Below, piece after piece: positions 53,346 through 62,350 of a stretch of 64,000 nt of DNA. A program made the translations under genes and the position numbers. Source of the stretch: Hyunsoonleella pacifica (GTDB lineage Bacteria > Bacteroidota > Bacteroidia > Flavobacteriales > Flavobacteriaceae). The notes under the pieces were generated by a model. That model ran no database searches. It was not told the DNA's origin and worked only from the letters and a program-made list of their open reading frames with translations. Where the stretch lies: the NCBI RefSeq assembly GCF_004310335.1, contig NZ_SIRS01000003.1, forward strand, positions 124,001 to 188,000. The letters run 5' to 3'. Within the stretch, counting starts at the first letter, position 1, and each line of letters opens with the position of its first letter.

Positions 53346-54899
53346 ATGAAAAATATAAAATACATCATTTTATCAATATTCGCACTAAGTTTTTTAGCTT
53401 GTGAAAACGAAGAGTTAGAAGAACTAAGAAATAAAAATAGTACCGAAGAAATAATACTTCCTGAATTAACTTCTGGATCTGCAGATTTTTCTAACTATGT
53501 AGCGGTAGGCGCATCATTTACAGCAGGTTTTACTGATGGCGCATTGTTTATAGCTGGTCAAGAAAATTCTTTTCCAAACATCCTGTCGCAACAATTTATG
53601 AAAGTTGGTGGTAACGAACTTACGCAACCTCTAATGAACGATAATATTGGAGGTTTACTTATAGGAGGAATGCCAAACCCTCAATTCTTACCAAGATTAT
53701 TTTTTAATGGTACAGGACCTCAAAGATTACCTTCTACGCCAACAACTGAAGGTGCTGCAAATTTAGGTGGTACTTTTACTAATATGGGTGTGCCAGGAGC
53801 CAAAAGTTTTCATCTATTATTTGACGGTTATGGTAATCCTGCAAATTTATCCCTAGAATTAGCAAACCCTTACTATGTACGAATGGCATCTAGTCCAACA
53901 GCTACTGTTTTAGGTGATGCTTTGGCTCAAAACCCAACTTTCTTCACGCTTTCAGAAATTGGAGGAAATGATGTTTTAGGTTTTGCTACTTCTGGTGGAG
54001 ACGGATCAAACCCTATTACAGATACCGCAACTTTTGATGCCTCTTTTAATGCTTTAGTAGGTGCTTTAACCTCAAACGGAGCTAAAGGCGTGGTAACCAA
54101 TGTGCCTTATGTAACAGATTTACCGTTTTTTACAACAGTACCAAATAATGCACTTGAATTAGATGCTGCTACAGCTGCACAATTAACTGGTGTATTTCAA
54201 GCAGTAAGTGGTATTTTTCTACAAGGAGCTGTTTTGCAGGGGGTACCTATTGAACAAGCGCAAGCATTGGCTGCACAATATGCCATTACATTTAATGAAG
54301 GTCCGAACAGATGGATAATAGATGTACCAGTTACACAAACAAATCCGTTGGGCTTTAGACAAATGACAGAAGATGAGTTACTAGTTTTAACCATAGATCA
54401 AACTGCATTAGCACAAGGTTATGGTACTGTAGCTTTAACCCCTGAAGTTCTTCAAGTTTTAGGGCTATTACAACAAGGAGGAACTCCAACACCAGAACAA
54501 GCAGGATTAGTTTTAGCTGCTGTAAACGGTATTGATGATAAAGACGCTTTAGATAGTGATGAACTATCTGAAATTATAACTGCAACTGATGCGTTCAACG
54601 CCACCATAGAAAGTGTGGCTAATTCTAATGAGAGTATTGCTCTAGTTAACCTAAATACAATCCTTAGTCAAGTGGCCAGTACTGGAATTAGTTTTGATGA
54701 ATTTACCTTAACGGCAGGTTTGGTTACAGGGGGTGCGATAGGCTTAGATGGTATACATCTTAATGCAAGAGGATACGCCCTTATGGCTAATAAGTTCTTA
54801 GAAGCCATTGACGAAGCTTTTGGTTCTAACTTTGTGGCATCTGGTAGTCTTGCAAAGGCAAGTAATTATCCCGTAAATTATCCCTTTTCATTACCCTAA
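53346..54899 (+). CDS. SGNH/GDSL-type hydrolase lipoprotein
   Basis: A 517-residue lipoprotein with lipobox FLAC (Cys19). SGNH blocks: block I 'NYVAVGASFTAGFTDG' with the probable nucleophile Ser (GAS in place of GDS), block III 'LSEIGGNDVLGFA', and block V 'LDGIHLNARGYALMANKFLEAI' with the Asp-His pair. A 200-residue insertion between block III and the end ('AATAAQLTGVFQAVSGIF...', Ala/Gln-rich helices) makes it larger than typical 200-250-residue esterases. It is likely an outer-membrane or surface esterase/lipase feeding the receptor encoded just upstream. It is followed by a strong terminator. Confidence 0.9.
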   Translation: MKNIKYIILSIFALSFLACENEELEELRNKNSTEEIILPELTSGSADFSNYVAVGASFTAGFTDGALFIAGQENSFPNILSQQFMKVGGNELTQPLMNDNIGGLLIGGMPNPQFLPRLFFNGTGPQRLPSTPTTEGAANLGGTFTNMGVPGAKSFHLLFDGYGNPANLSLELANPYYVRMASSPTATVLGDALAQNPTFFTLSEIGGNDVLGFATSGGDGSNPITDTATFDASFNALVGALTSNGAKGVVTNVPYVTDLPFFTTVPNNALELDAATAAQLTGVFQAVSGIFLQGAVLQGVPIEQAQALAAQYAITFNEGPNRWIIDVPVTQTNPLGFRQMTEDELLVLTIDQTALAQGYGTVALTPEVLQVLGLLQQGGTPTPEQAGLVLAAVNGIDDKDALDSDELSEIITATDAFNATIESVANSNESIALVNLNTILSQVASTGISFDEFTLTAGLVTGGAIGLDGIHLNARGYALMANKFLEAIDEAFGSNFVASGSLAKASNYPVNYPFSLP

Positions 54900-54927
54900 C
54901 AAATAAAAACACATTGTAACTAACCCT

Positions 54928-54960
54928 AAAAAACACCTTTAATTTAAAAGGTGTTTTTTT
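54928..54960 (+). terminator. Terminator of the receptor-SGNH operon
   Basis: AAAAAACACCTTT (54928-54940) pairs with AAAGGTGTTTTTT (from 54947), ending in T7, 29 bases after the stop codon. Confidence 0.9.
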
Positions 54961-55090
54961 GTTCCTTAAATTTTCAAACCATTTATATGAAAATCTCTAA
55001 AATTTTAACGGTTATTTTAGTGGATTTGTTAAAACATCTCAAAGCTTTTACAAATACTTTGAAACACCTATCTTTTTTTTCTAAAAGTTG

Positions 55091-55098
55091 TATTTTTG
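55091..55098 (+). promoter_or_regulatory. Candidate -7 element of sucA
   Basis: TATTTTTG matches TAnnTTTG, 38 bases upstream of the sucA ATG. A TTG lies at 55059-55061, farther than the ideal spacing. Confidence 0.45.
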
Positions 55099-55136
55099 AA
55101 GAATGTTTTTTCAACAAGCGATAGGATACTATAACC

Positions 55137-57878
55137 ATGGATAAATATTCCTTCTTAAATGCTGCACATACAGCATATTTTGCAGACTTATACGATCAAT
55201 ATTTGCAAAACCCTGATAACGTAGAACCTAGCTGGAGAGCTTTTTTTCAAGGCTACGACTTTGGTTCAGAAAATTATGGATTAGATGGCGAGATTATTGA
55301 AGGTGTTTCAACTCAGATTCCAGAACACATTCAAAAAGAATTTCAGGTAGCCAGACTTATTGATGGTTACAGAAGTAGAGGACATCTATTTACCAAGACA
55401 AATCCTGTTAGAGATAGGAGAACTTACACTCCTACACTAGCTTTAGAGAACTTTGGCTTATCAGAAAATGATTTAGATACAGTATTTAATGCTGCCGAAG
55501 TTTTAGGTAATGGGGCACAACCTTTAAGAGAAATTTTAAAGCGCTTAAATAGTATTTACGCAGATTCTATAGGGGTTGAATATATGTATTTACGAAACCC
55601 TGAAGTTATAAAGTGGTGGCAAGACAAGCTAAATACAAATGATAATAATCCATCATATTCTCCAGAAACAAAAAAGTATATCCTTTCTAAGTTAAATCAA
55701 GCGGTTACTTTTGAGAACTTTTTACAAACCAAGTATGTTGGCCAAAAACGTTTTTCACTCGAAGGAGGAGAATCTTTAATTCCTGCCATAAGCAACGCTC
55801 TCTATATGTCAGTTGAAAAATATGGTGTTAAAGAATGTGTTTTAGGAATGGCGCATCGTGGACGCTTAAGTACACTTGTAAATATCTTTAGAAAACCGCT
55901 TCGAGAACTTTTTAGTGAATTTGACGGCAAGGATTTTGAAGATGAAAATATTGATGGAGATGTTAAGTATCACTTAGGTTTAACTTTAGATAAAACCTAT
56001 CAAAACGGTAAGTCTATAAAGATGAATCTGGTACCTAACCCATCGCATCTAGAAACTGTGGGGCCTGTTGCCGAAGGTATTACACGTGCCAAAATAGATG
56101 ATGACTATGATGGAGACGATTCAAAAATATTACCAATTTTAGTACATGGAGACGCTGCAGTTGCTGGGCAAGGTATAGCATACGAAGTTGGACAAATGAG
56201 CCAACTAAATGGATACAAAACTGGTGGAACAGTTCATATAGTAGTAAATAACCAAATAGGTTTTACTACAAATTACTTAGATGGACGCTCAAGCACATAC
56301 TGTACTGATGTAGCAAAAGTAACCTTATCTCCTGTAATGCATGTAAATGCTGATGATGCGGAAGCTGTGGTTCATGCCGTTGAAATGGCATTGGATTATC
56401 GTATGCGTTATAAAAAAGACGTATACATTGATTTATTGGGATATCGTAAGTACGGACATAATGAAGGAGATGAACCTCGTTTTACACAGCCTAATCTATA
56501 TAAGAATATTTCAAAACATCCCAATCCATTCAAAATATATTCTGATAAATTAATCGCTGAAAACACCATAGATAGTGGATATTCAAATGCGATAGTTAAA
56601 GAATTTAAAGATACTCTAGAAAAAGAATACGAAAAATCTAAAGAAGCAGAATCATCAAAAGTTCGTGAATTTATGCAGGAACGCTGGAATGGTTTTGAGC
56701 GTAAAGGCATTGATGCAATGCTTCTAAGAGAAGATACAACATACCCTGAAGAAAGTCTTAAGCATATCTCTAAAGTAGTATCTACCGTACCTGAAGGACA
56801 AAAGTTTTTACGTAAAGCTGAACGTATTCTTGAAGGAAGAGCCAAAATGGTTTTTGAAACTGATAACTTAGATTGGGGAATGGCAGAAACTTTGGCTTAT
56901 GGAAGTTTGATGGAAGAAGGTTATAACATAAGAATTTCAGGTCAAGATGTAGAACGTGGTACATTTAGTCACAGGCATGCTATTCTACGCGATATCATTT
57001 CTGAAGAGCGTGTAAATTTACTTAACACCAATCCTAATAACAAGGGTAATATGGATATCTATAATTCATTTTTATCTGAATATGGTGTTCTTGGTTTCGA
57101 TTATGGTTACGCCATGGCTAATCCAAATACTTTAACAATTTGGGAAGCCCAGTTTGGGGACTTCAGTAATGGAGCTCAAATTATATTCGATCAGTATTTA
57201 TCTGCAGCCGAAGACAAATGGAAAGCACAAAACGGAATTGTTGTTTTATTACCTCATGGATATGAAGGTCAAGGCTCCGAACACTCATCAGCTAGAATTG
57301 AGCGTTACCTTCAATTATGTGGTAATGACAATATGATTCTAGCTGATTGTACGACACCTGCCAACTTTTTTCACTTACTGAGACGTCAGATGAAACGTGA
57401 TTACAGAAAGCCTCTTATCGTTTTCACTCCAAAAAGTTTACTACGTCATCCAAAAGCTATTTCGTCTATCAATGAATTAGCTACTGGAGGTTTTGAAGAA
57501 GTTATTGACGATACTATAAATTCAGACAACATTGAAAAACTCGTTTTCTGTACTGGTAAGTTTTATTACGACCTTTTGGCAAAAAGAGAGGAATTAAAAT
57601 CTACCAATATTGCATTAGTAAGAATTGAACAATTATTCCCATTACATTTAGATAAAATCCAAACCGTTATAGACCGCTATAAAAATGTTAAAACTTATGT
57701 TTGGGCACAAGAAGAACCAGAAAATATGGGCGCTTGGAGTTACATGCTACAGCGTATGCGATTAGTACCTCTTGAAGTAAATTCCAGACCTTTTGCTTCA
57801 GTACCTGCACCAGGTTCGAGCACAAGAGATAAAGCAAGACAACAACGTGTTATCAATACTGTTTTCGATATAGAATAA
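55137..57878 (+). CDS. sucA: 2-oxoglutarate dehydrogenase E1 component
   Basis: A 913-residue thiamine-diphosphate enzyme decarboxylating 2-oxoglutarate in the TCA cycle. N-terminal E2-binding segment ('AAHTAYFADLYDQYLQNPDNVEPSWRAFFQGYDF'), 'FSLEGGESLIPAISNALYMSVEKYGVKECVLGMAHRGRLSTLVNI', TPP-binding 'HGDAAVAGQGIAYE', 'GYRKYGHNEGDEPRFTQP', and 'LLPHGYEGQGSEHSSARIERYLQLC'. Length close to E. coli SucA (933). The sucB gene follows after 33 bases. Confidence 0.98.
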   Translation: MDKYSFLNAAHTAYFADLYDQYLQNPDNVEPSWRAFFQGYDFGSENYGLDGEIIEGVSTQIPEHIQKEFQVARLIDGYRSRGHLFTKTNPVRDRRTYTPTLALENFGLSENDLDTVFNAAEVLGNGAQPLREILKRLNSIYADSIGVEYMYLRNPEVIKWWQDKLNTNDNNPSYSPETKKYILSKLNQAVTFENFLQTKYVGQKRFSLEGGESLIPAISNALYMSVEKYGVKECVLGMAHRGRLSTLVNIFRKPLRELFSEFDGKDFEDENIDGDVKYHLGLTLDKTYQNGKSIKMNLVPNPSHLETVGPVAEGITRAKIDDDYDGDDSKILPILVHGDAAVAGQGIAYEVGQMSQLNGYKTGGTVHIVVNNQIGFTTNYLDGRSSTYCTDVAKVTLSPVMHVNADDAEAVVHAVEMALDYRMRYKKDVYIDLLGYRKYGHNEGDEPRFTQPNLYKNISKHPNPFKIYSDKLIAENTIDSGYSNAIVKEFKDTLEKEYEKSKEAESSKVREFMQERWNGFERKGIDAMLLREDTTYPEESLKHISKVVSTVPEGQKFLRKAERILEGRAKMVFETDNLDWGMAETLAYGSLMEEGYNIRISGQDVERGTFSHRHAILRDIISEERVNLLNTNPNNKGNMDIYNSFLSEYGVLGFDYGYAMANPNTLTIWEAQFGDFSNGAQIIFDQYLSAAEDKWKAQNGIVVLLPHGYEGQGSEHSSARIERYLQLCGNDNMILADCTTPANFFHLLRRQMKRDYRKPLIVFTPKSLLRHPKAISSINELATGGFEEVIDDTINSDNIEKLVFCTGKFYYDLLAKREELKSTNIALVRIEQLFPLHLDKIQTVIDRYKNVKTYVWAQEEPENMGAWSYMLQRMRLVPLEVNSRPFASVPAPGSSTRDKARQQRVINTVFDIE

Positions 57879-57911
57879 AAATAAATTAAAAATAATTAAA
57901 ATTATTTACAC

Positions 57912-59123
57912 ATGATTTTAGAAATGAAAGTACCGTCTCCAGGAGAATCTATTACTGAAGTAGAGATTGCTGAATGGTTAGTAGAAGATGGAGATTATGT
58001 TGAAAAAGATCAAGCTATTGCTGAAGTAGATAGTGACAAAGCTACATTAGAACTTCCAGCTGAAGCTAGTGGTATTATTACATTAAAAGCTGAAGAAGGT
58101 GACGCTGTAGCTGTTGGTGCAGTAGTTTGCCATATTGATACAAGTGCAGCAAAACCAGAAGGAGGAGACACTCCAAAAGAAGAGAAAAAAGAAGAAGCAC
58201 CAAAAACTGAAACAAAAGCAGCACCTGCTCCTGAAGCAAAAACGTATGCAACAGGTAGTGCTAGCCCTGCAGCCAAAAAGATTCTTACTGAAAAAGGTAT
58301 AGATGCCGCATCAATAAACGGTACTGGTAAAGATGGTAGAGTAACAAAAGAAGATGCTGTAAAGGCTGTACCTTCTATGGGAACACCCTCAGGAGGTAGT
58401 CGTGGTACTTCACGCAGCAAGATGTCTATGTTACGTCGTAAAGTAGCAGAACGCTTAGTTGAAGCTAAAAATACAACGGCAATGTTAACTACATTTAATG
58501 AGGTTGATATGTCGCCCATTTTTGAGCTTAGAAAAGAATATAAAGAGACTTTTAAAGCAAAACATGGTGTTAGTTTAGGGTTTATGAGCTTTTTTACTTT
58601 GGCAGTTGTAAGAGCACTTAAAATGTACCCTGCTGTTAACTCTATGATTGATGGTAAGGAAATGTTATCTTATGATTTTTGCGATATTAGTATTGCAGTT
58701 TCTGGGCCTAAAGGGTTAATGGTTCCAGTAATTAGAAATGCTGAAAACCTAAGCTTTAGAGGTGTAGAATCTGAAGTAAAACGTTTAGCAATTCGTGCCA
58801 GAGAAGGACAAATCACAGTTGATGAAATGACGGGAGGAACATTTACCATTACAAATGGTGGTGTATTTGGAAGTATGTTATCCACACCTATTATTAACCC
58901 TCCACAAAGTGGAATTTTAGGAATGCACAATATTGTCGAGCGCCCAGTTGCTATTGATGGCAAGGTTGAAATTAGACCAATAATGTACGTTGCATTGTCT
59001 TATGACCATAGAATTATTGATGGAAAAGAAAGTGTTGGTTTCTTAGTTGCTGTTAAAGAAGCTTTAGAGAATCCAATTGAATTATTGATGAATAACGATG
59101 TTAAAAAGGCTTTAGAACTTTAA
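57912..59123 (+). CDS. sucB: Dihydrolipoamide succinyltransferase (2-oxoglutarate dehydrogenase E2)
   Basis: A 403-residue core enzyme of the complex. One lipoyl domain (1-76) with lipoyl Lys43 in [11 protein letters not shown], an Ala/Pro/Glu/Lys-rich linker (about 77-118), a peripheral-subunit-binding domain (about 120-155, '[33 protein letters not shown]'), and the catalytic domain with '[17 protein letters not shown]' (His-Asp pair). Cotranscribed with sucA; E3 is elsewhere. Confidence 0.98.
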   Translation: MILEMKVPSPGESITEVEIAEWLVEDGDYVEKDQAIAEVDSDKATLELPAEASGIITLKAEEGDAVAVGAVVCHIDTSAAKPEGGDTPKEEKKEEAPKTETKAAPAPEAKTYATGSASPAAKKILTEKGIDAASINGTGKDGRVTKEDAVKAVPSMGTPSGGSRGTSRSKMSMLRRKVAERLVEAKNTTAMLTTFNEVDMSPIFELRKEYKETFKAKHGVSLGFMSFFTLAVVRALKMYPAVNSMIDGKEMLSYDFCDISIAVSGPKGLMVPVIRNAENLSFRGVESEVKRLAIRAREGQITVDEMTGGTFTITNGGVFGSMLSTPIINPPQSGILGMHNIVERPVAIDGKVEIRPIMYVALSYDHRIIDGKESVGFLVAVKEALENPIELLMNNDVKKALEL

Positions 59124-59145
59124 AAAAGATAATCTAGTTATAATT

Positions 59146-59180
59146 AAAAAGGCGAAATATTTATTGTATTTCGTCTTTTT
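59146..59180. terminator. Bidirectional terminator between sucB and umuD-like gene
   Basis: Bases 59146-59159 pair with 59167-59180 (14 bp with one G-U), A-run before and T-run after, serving both convergent genes. Confidence 0.9.
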
Positions 59181-59198
59181 TATATTCATTAACCACTA

Positions 59199-59639
59199 CT
59201 ATACTTTTTTTATCACATTAGTTACTATACCCCAAATGATAAAATTGTTCTCTTCTGTTATTTGTATTGGTGTATAATTAGGGTTTTCTGGTTGTAACCA
59301 AACATTGCCTCTATCCACTCTTAATCGTTTTACGGTAAATTCCCCGTCTAAAAAACATACAGCTATTTTACCATGTTCAGGTTCCAAACTTCTATCTATA
59401 ACTAACAAATCGTTATCGTCTAACCCTGCTCCTATCATAGACTGTCCACTTACACGTGCAAAAAAAGTAGCTTCTTTATTTTTAATAAGTTCTTTGTCTA
59501 AAGATAATCGTTGTTCTTTAAAATCATCCGCAGGAGAAGGAAACCCAGCAGATATACCCATATCAAAAAAAGGAGCTCCCGAGTTGCCTAAAATTCTAGG
59601 GTTAAAAAAAGTAAGCTTTTCAGACTTATGTAATAACAT
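59199..59639 (-). CDS. umuD: UmuD-like S24 family autoprotease
   Basis: A 146-residue LexA/UmuD-type protein. The self-cleavage site Ala31-Gly32 in ISAGFPSPADDF, nucleophile Ser67 in SGQSMIGAG, and general base Lys104 in FTVKRLR are all intact. There is no N-terminal DNA-binding domain, so it is UmuD-like rather than a repressor. It would be cleaved on RecA filaments to help an error-prone polymerase. The usual partner umuC does not follow: the next gene on that side is the convergent sucB. An inverted repeat (59691-59704) upstream could be an SOS operator. Confidence 0.9.
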   Translation of the reverse strand: MLLHKSEKLTFFNPRILGNSGAPFFDMGISAGFPSPADDFKEQRLSLDKELIKNKEATFFARVSGQSMIGAGLDDNDLLVIDRSLEPEHGKIAVCFLDGEFTVKRLRVDRGNVWLQPENPNYTPIQITEENNFIIWGIVTNVIKKV

Positions 59640-59690
59640 TTGATATTGATTACGAATAAAATTATTTTATAAAGTTAACAAATATTGTAT

Positions 59691-59704
59691 CTATTAACTA
59701 ATAG
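59691..59704. promoter_or_regulatory. Inverted repeat upstream of umuD-like gene
   Basis: CTATTA-AC-TAATAG, 52 bases upstream of the start codon; a candidate repressor site. It does not match the Gram-negative or Gram-positive LexA box, so assignment is tentative. Confidence 0.3.
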
Positions 59705-59720
59705 TTATATATCTCGTACA

Positions 59721-59750
59721 AAAAAAGTCAAGATATATCTTGACTTTTTT
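59721..59750. terminator. Terminator of the exbB-exbD operon (perfect 30-bp palindrome)
   Basis: AAAAAAGTCAAGATA followed by its exact complement; T-runs on both strands. It lies 26 bases after the last exbD stop on the minus strand. Confidence 0.88.
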
Positions 59751-59776
59751 TATAAAATATTAAGATTACTATTCTT

Positions 59777-60256
59777 TTATTCCATATTGGTAAGAGCATC
59801 TCCAGTACCTGTGGTGTAGTTTATTTTTAAAGCATTTACTTTTCTCAGCTCTTGCTTAACATCACCAACAATTCCCATGTTTGCATCTTTATCAACTTTA
59901 AGCGAAACCGTTAAAAAAGGAATAAGTTCTTCTCTTAACGCTGCTCGTTCAGCTGCAATAAAAGCTGCAACATCACTTACTGATGCAAAATCATCATTAA
60001 GCTGAATTCTAGCTTCTGTTCCATATTTCTTGTAGTTTTCACTAGGTTTACCCATATAAATATAACTAACAGGGTTTTTCTTATCCAACTTTTCAACTTG
60101 ATCTGCAACTGGTAATGTATTCTTTATCTTAAGTGTATCTTCTCTCATTACAGTAGCTACCATAAAAAAGAATAATAACATGAAAACAATATCAGGCAAA
60201 GACGCAGTATTAATTGGCGCAAGCCCTCCATCTTTTTTCTTCTTAAACTTAGACAT
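59777..60256 (-). CDS. exbD: ExbD/TolR-type biopolymer transport protein (second copy)
   Basis: A 159-residue inner-membrane protein with one transmembrane helix near the N-terminus ('LPDIVFMLLFFFMVATVM', Asp21-type proton-relay residue) and a periplasmic domain. Works with ExbB to couple proton flow to TonB. The periplasmic part carries a flavobacterial insertion ('VSYIYMGKPSENYKKYGTEARIQLNDDFASV'). Last gene of the operon. Confidence 0.93.
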   Translation of the reverse strand: MSKFKKKKDGGLAPINTASLPDIVFMLLFFFMVATVMREDTLKIKNTLPVADQVEKLDKKNPVSYIYMGKPSENYKKYGTEARIQLNDDFASVSDVAAFIAAERAALREELIPFLTVSLKVDKDANMGIVGDVKQELRKVNALKINYTTGTGDALTNME

Positions 60257-60271
60257 ATTTTTAAGTTTTAT

Positions 60272-60880
60272 TTATTCAACTACTTCCGAAAGCTTTTGCG
60301 GAATTTCAACTTTAATCTGATCGATAAGTTTCTTCAATTTTGTTTTATTTCCACTCCATCTTACATCTTTATGTAATGCTTGCATCTCTTGAAAATTCAT
60401 TTTAGGAAATCCTTGAGAAGCCCCTACTTCTAGTGCTCTTCTATTCCTTAATTCATTGTAAGCAGCTACCAACTCATTTTGTACTGCTATGTATGCTGCA
60501 TAAGACGTCTCACGATCGTTTTTTAAAGAAATAATTGCTTTATCTGGATTATCAGATGATTTTGGATCTTTCTTACCTTGACAAAACCCACAAGAACCAT
60601 CTCCATTATTATCCAAAAACTCTATAGCAGCTTTTCTCAAATCCTTAATTTCCATAGGTTCGTCTTCAACAAGTAATCGATCTTGTTTATTTACTAAAAC
60701 CGTGAAAATATTTTTCTGCTTAATGATAGGTGGTTCAGTATTATCTTCAATTGGAGGAAGTTTTCGGTTAATTCCCGAATCCTTCTCAATGGTTGTGGTT
60801 ACCAAGAAAAATATCAATAATAAGAAGGCAATGTCGGCCATAGAGCCTGCATTAACTTCAGGTGCTGCTCGTTTTGCCAT
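60272..60880 (-). CDS. exbD: ExbD/TolR-type biopolymer transport protein with CxxC insertion
   Basis: A 202-residue ExbD with transmembrane helix 'MADIAFLLLIFFLVTTT' (Asp16 as the likely proton-binding residue). It is longer than standard ExbD (~140) because of a periplasmic insertion around residues 90-115 holding Cys97-Gly-Phe-Cys100 in 'GDGSCGFCQGKKDP'. The C-terminal domain ends 'LKKLIDQIKVEIPQKLSEVVE'. It is two bases after the upstream small membrane protein. It presumably forms a mixed complex with the other ExbD and ExbB; the CxxC role is unknown. Confidence 0.92.
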   Translation of the reverse strand: MAKRAAPEVNAGSMADIAFLLLIFFLVTTTIEKDSGINRKLPPIEDNTEPPIIKQKNIFTVLVNKQDRLLVEDEPMEIKDLRKAAIEFLDNNGDGSCGFCQGKKDPKSSDNPDKAIISLKNDRETSYAAYIAVQNELVAAYNELRNRRALEVGASQGFPKMNFQEMQALHKDVRWSGNKTKLKKLIDQIKVEIPQKLSEVVE

Positions 60881-60882
60881 AA

Positions 60883-61317
60883 TTATTTAATCATTTTTTT
60901 AATTCCGTAAAACAACATTGATCCTCCAGCAATTAATATAAGAGCATAAAATAAATATAATCCTGCTCCTAATAATTTTGACCCACTTGCAGATAATGTA
61001 CCTCCATCTTTTAGTGGAGTATCTACACCCTTAGCGAGACCAAAATAACAGATAATCGCCAACAGCACAAATATCCCTAAACTTCTCAATGTGCTTTTAA
61101 GGACATCAGGGTTTGTTAAAATATTTTTTAAACTAAATATAACAACAAACGCAACAATCAATCCTAATATTATGTAGGCAATGAACATGATAGAATCAAC
61201 CGATCCACTTGCTTCTCCTCCTTTTACTGCTTCATCACCTGCTGATATTATCATTGCCAGAAATGCTATAGAAAGAACTCCAACAATTGCTAATACTATG
61301 GTTAATATTTTTTTCAT
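60883..61317 (-). CDS. Small inner-membrane protein of the exbBD operon
   Basis: A 144-residue protein of unknown function with four predicted membrane segments (about 5-25, 43-65, 81-98 and 115-140) separated by short loops such as 'GDEAVKGGEASGSVDS' and 'KGVDTPLKDGGTLSASGSK'. It is encoded between exbB and the first exbD with gaps of 21 and 2 bases, so it is very likely a dedicated accessory of this ExbBD motor. I recognise no named domain. Confidence 0.8.
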   Translation of the reverse strand: MKKILTIVLAIVGVLSIAFLAMIISAGDEAVKGGEASGSVDSIMFIAYIILGLIVAFVVIFSLKNILTNPDVLKSTLRSLGIFVLLAIICYFGLAKGVDTPLKDGGTLSASGSKLLGAGLYLFYALILIAGGSMLFYGIKKMIK

Positions 61318-61338
61318 AATAGTTACAATTTTAAATTA

Positions 61339-62112
61339 TTACTTTTTGTGTTTGATAAGCATATCCATTAAAGAAATAGAAGAATCTTCCATATCATTAA
61401 CGATGCTATCTATTTTAGCAATAATGTAATTGTAAAATATTTGAAGAATAATTGCTACTATAAGACCAAATACAGTTGTTAAAAGTGCTACTTTAATACC
61501 TCCTGCCACAAGTGAAGGGTTCATATCTCCAGCAGCTTCAATTTTATCAAATGCTTGAATCATACCTATTACCGTACCCATGAAACCAAGCATTGGTGCT
61601 AGTGCAATAAATAAAGAAATCCAAGACACATTCTTCTCTAATTGTCCCATTTGAACACCTCCGTAAGCTACAACTGCTTTCTCAGCAGCTTCAATACCTT
61701 CATCAGTTCTATCTAAACCTTGATAAAAGATAGAAGCAATAGGTCCTTTAGTGTTTCTACAAACTTCTTTAGCAGCTTCAACACCGCCAGAAGCTAATGC
61801 GTCTTCCACGTTTTGAGTTAATTTTTTAGTATTTGTTGTAGACAAGTTTAAAAAGATAATTCTCTCTATAGCAATTGCTAATCCAAGAATTAAACACAAC
61901 AATACAATACCCATAAATCCTGGGCCTCCTTCAATAAAACGCTTTTTTAATCCTTGATGAAAACCAAGTTCTTCAGCAGGTGCTGCTTGCTCGGTCTCTT
62001 GAGTAGTTACAACTGTTGTAGCTGCAGTATTTACCGTTGCGCTAGTAGTTGCATTTGCTGTTCCAAAAACCATCATTCCTGTAATGGCAAGGATAGAAAA
62101 TAATCTTTTCAT
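61339..62112 (-). CDS. exbB: MotA/TolQ/ExbB proton channel protein
   Basis: A 257-residue inner-membrane channel subunit. It has an N-terminal signal-like helix with a Thr/Ala-rich stretch ('TTSATVNTAATTVVTTQETEQAAPAEE'), then a helix 'GIVLLCLILGLAIAIERIIFL' with the conserved ERxxFL, and the pair of helices with 'ISLFIALAPMLGFMGTVIGMIQAF' and 'GIKVALLTTVFGLIVAIILQIFYNYI', as in ExbB/TolQ. Drives TonB for receptors such as the two in this window. First gene of a four-gene operon. Confidence 0.95.
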   Translation of the reverse strand: MKRLFSILAITGMMVFGTANATTSATVNTAATTVVTTQETEQAAPAEELGFHQGLKKRFIEGGPGFMGIVLLCLILGLAIAIERIIFLNLSTTNTKKLTQNVEDALASGGVEAAKEVCRNTKGPIASIFYQGLDRTDEGIEAAEKAVVAYGGVQMGQLEKNVSWISLFIALAPMLGFMGTVIGMIQAFDKIEAAGDMNPSLVAGGIKVALLTTVFGLIVAIILQIFYNYIIAKIDSIVNDMEDSSISLMDMLIKHKK

Positions 62113-62187
62113 GTTCTAAAATCTTAATTTTATTAGTTAAAGTGTTAAAGATATAAAAAATACAATTAAATATTAAATATAATTGAG

Positions 62188-62275
62188 CAGAGAGGAAGGG
62201 ATTCGAACCCTCGATACCCTTTTGAGGTATACACACTTTCCAGGCGTGCGCCTTCGACCACTCGGCCACCTCTCT
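62188..62275 (-). tRNA. tRNA-Ser (anticodon GGA)
   Basis: An 88-nt gene. Acceptor stem AGAGAGG / CCTCTCT, D-arm 'GCCGAGTGG', anticodon stem CACGC/GTGTG around loop CTGGAAA (anticodon GGA, reading UCC and UCU), a long class II variable arm (ACCTCAAAAGGGT region), T-arm with GGTTCGAAT, and discriminator G73 as required for serine. CCA is not encoded. It is transcribed in the same direction as its neighbours, between ansA and exbB. Confidence 0.95.
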
Positions 62276-62350
62276 GTGGCTTAATCGTAATTTTTAAGGG
62301 AGAGCAAATAACAAAAAAAAAACCAAACAGTAAAACCTTTCTGGTTAATT

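Noticed and set aside
56408-56845. A 145-codon antisense frame in sucA.
   Set aside because: sucA is intact and conserved across this stretch; the antisense product has no recognisable features.
58010-58519. A 169-codon antisense frame within sucB.
   Set aside because: Shadow of a strongly coding region; sucB matches its family throughout, and the antisense product is low-complexity.
62042-62269. A 75-codon minus-strand open frame containing AEWSKAHAW and GSNPF.
   Set aside because: It reads through the tRNA-Ser gene; this peptide pattern is a known artefact of translating serine tRNAs.
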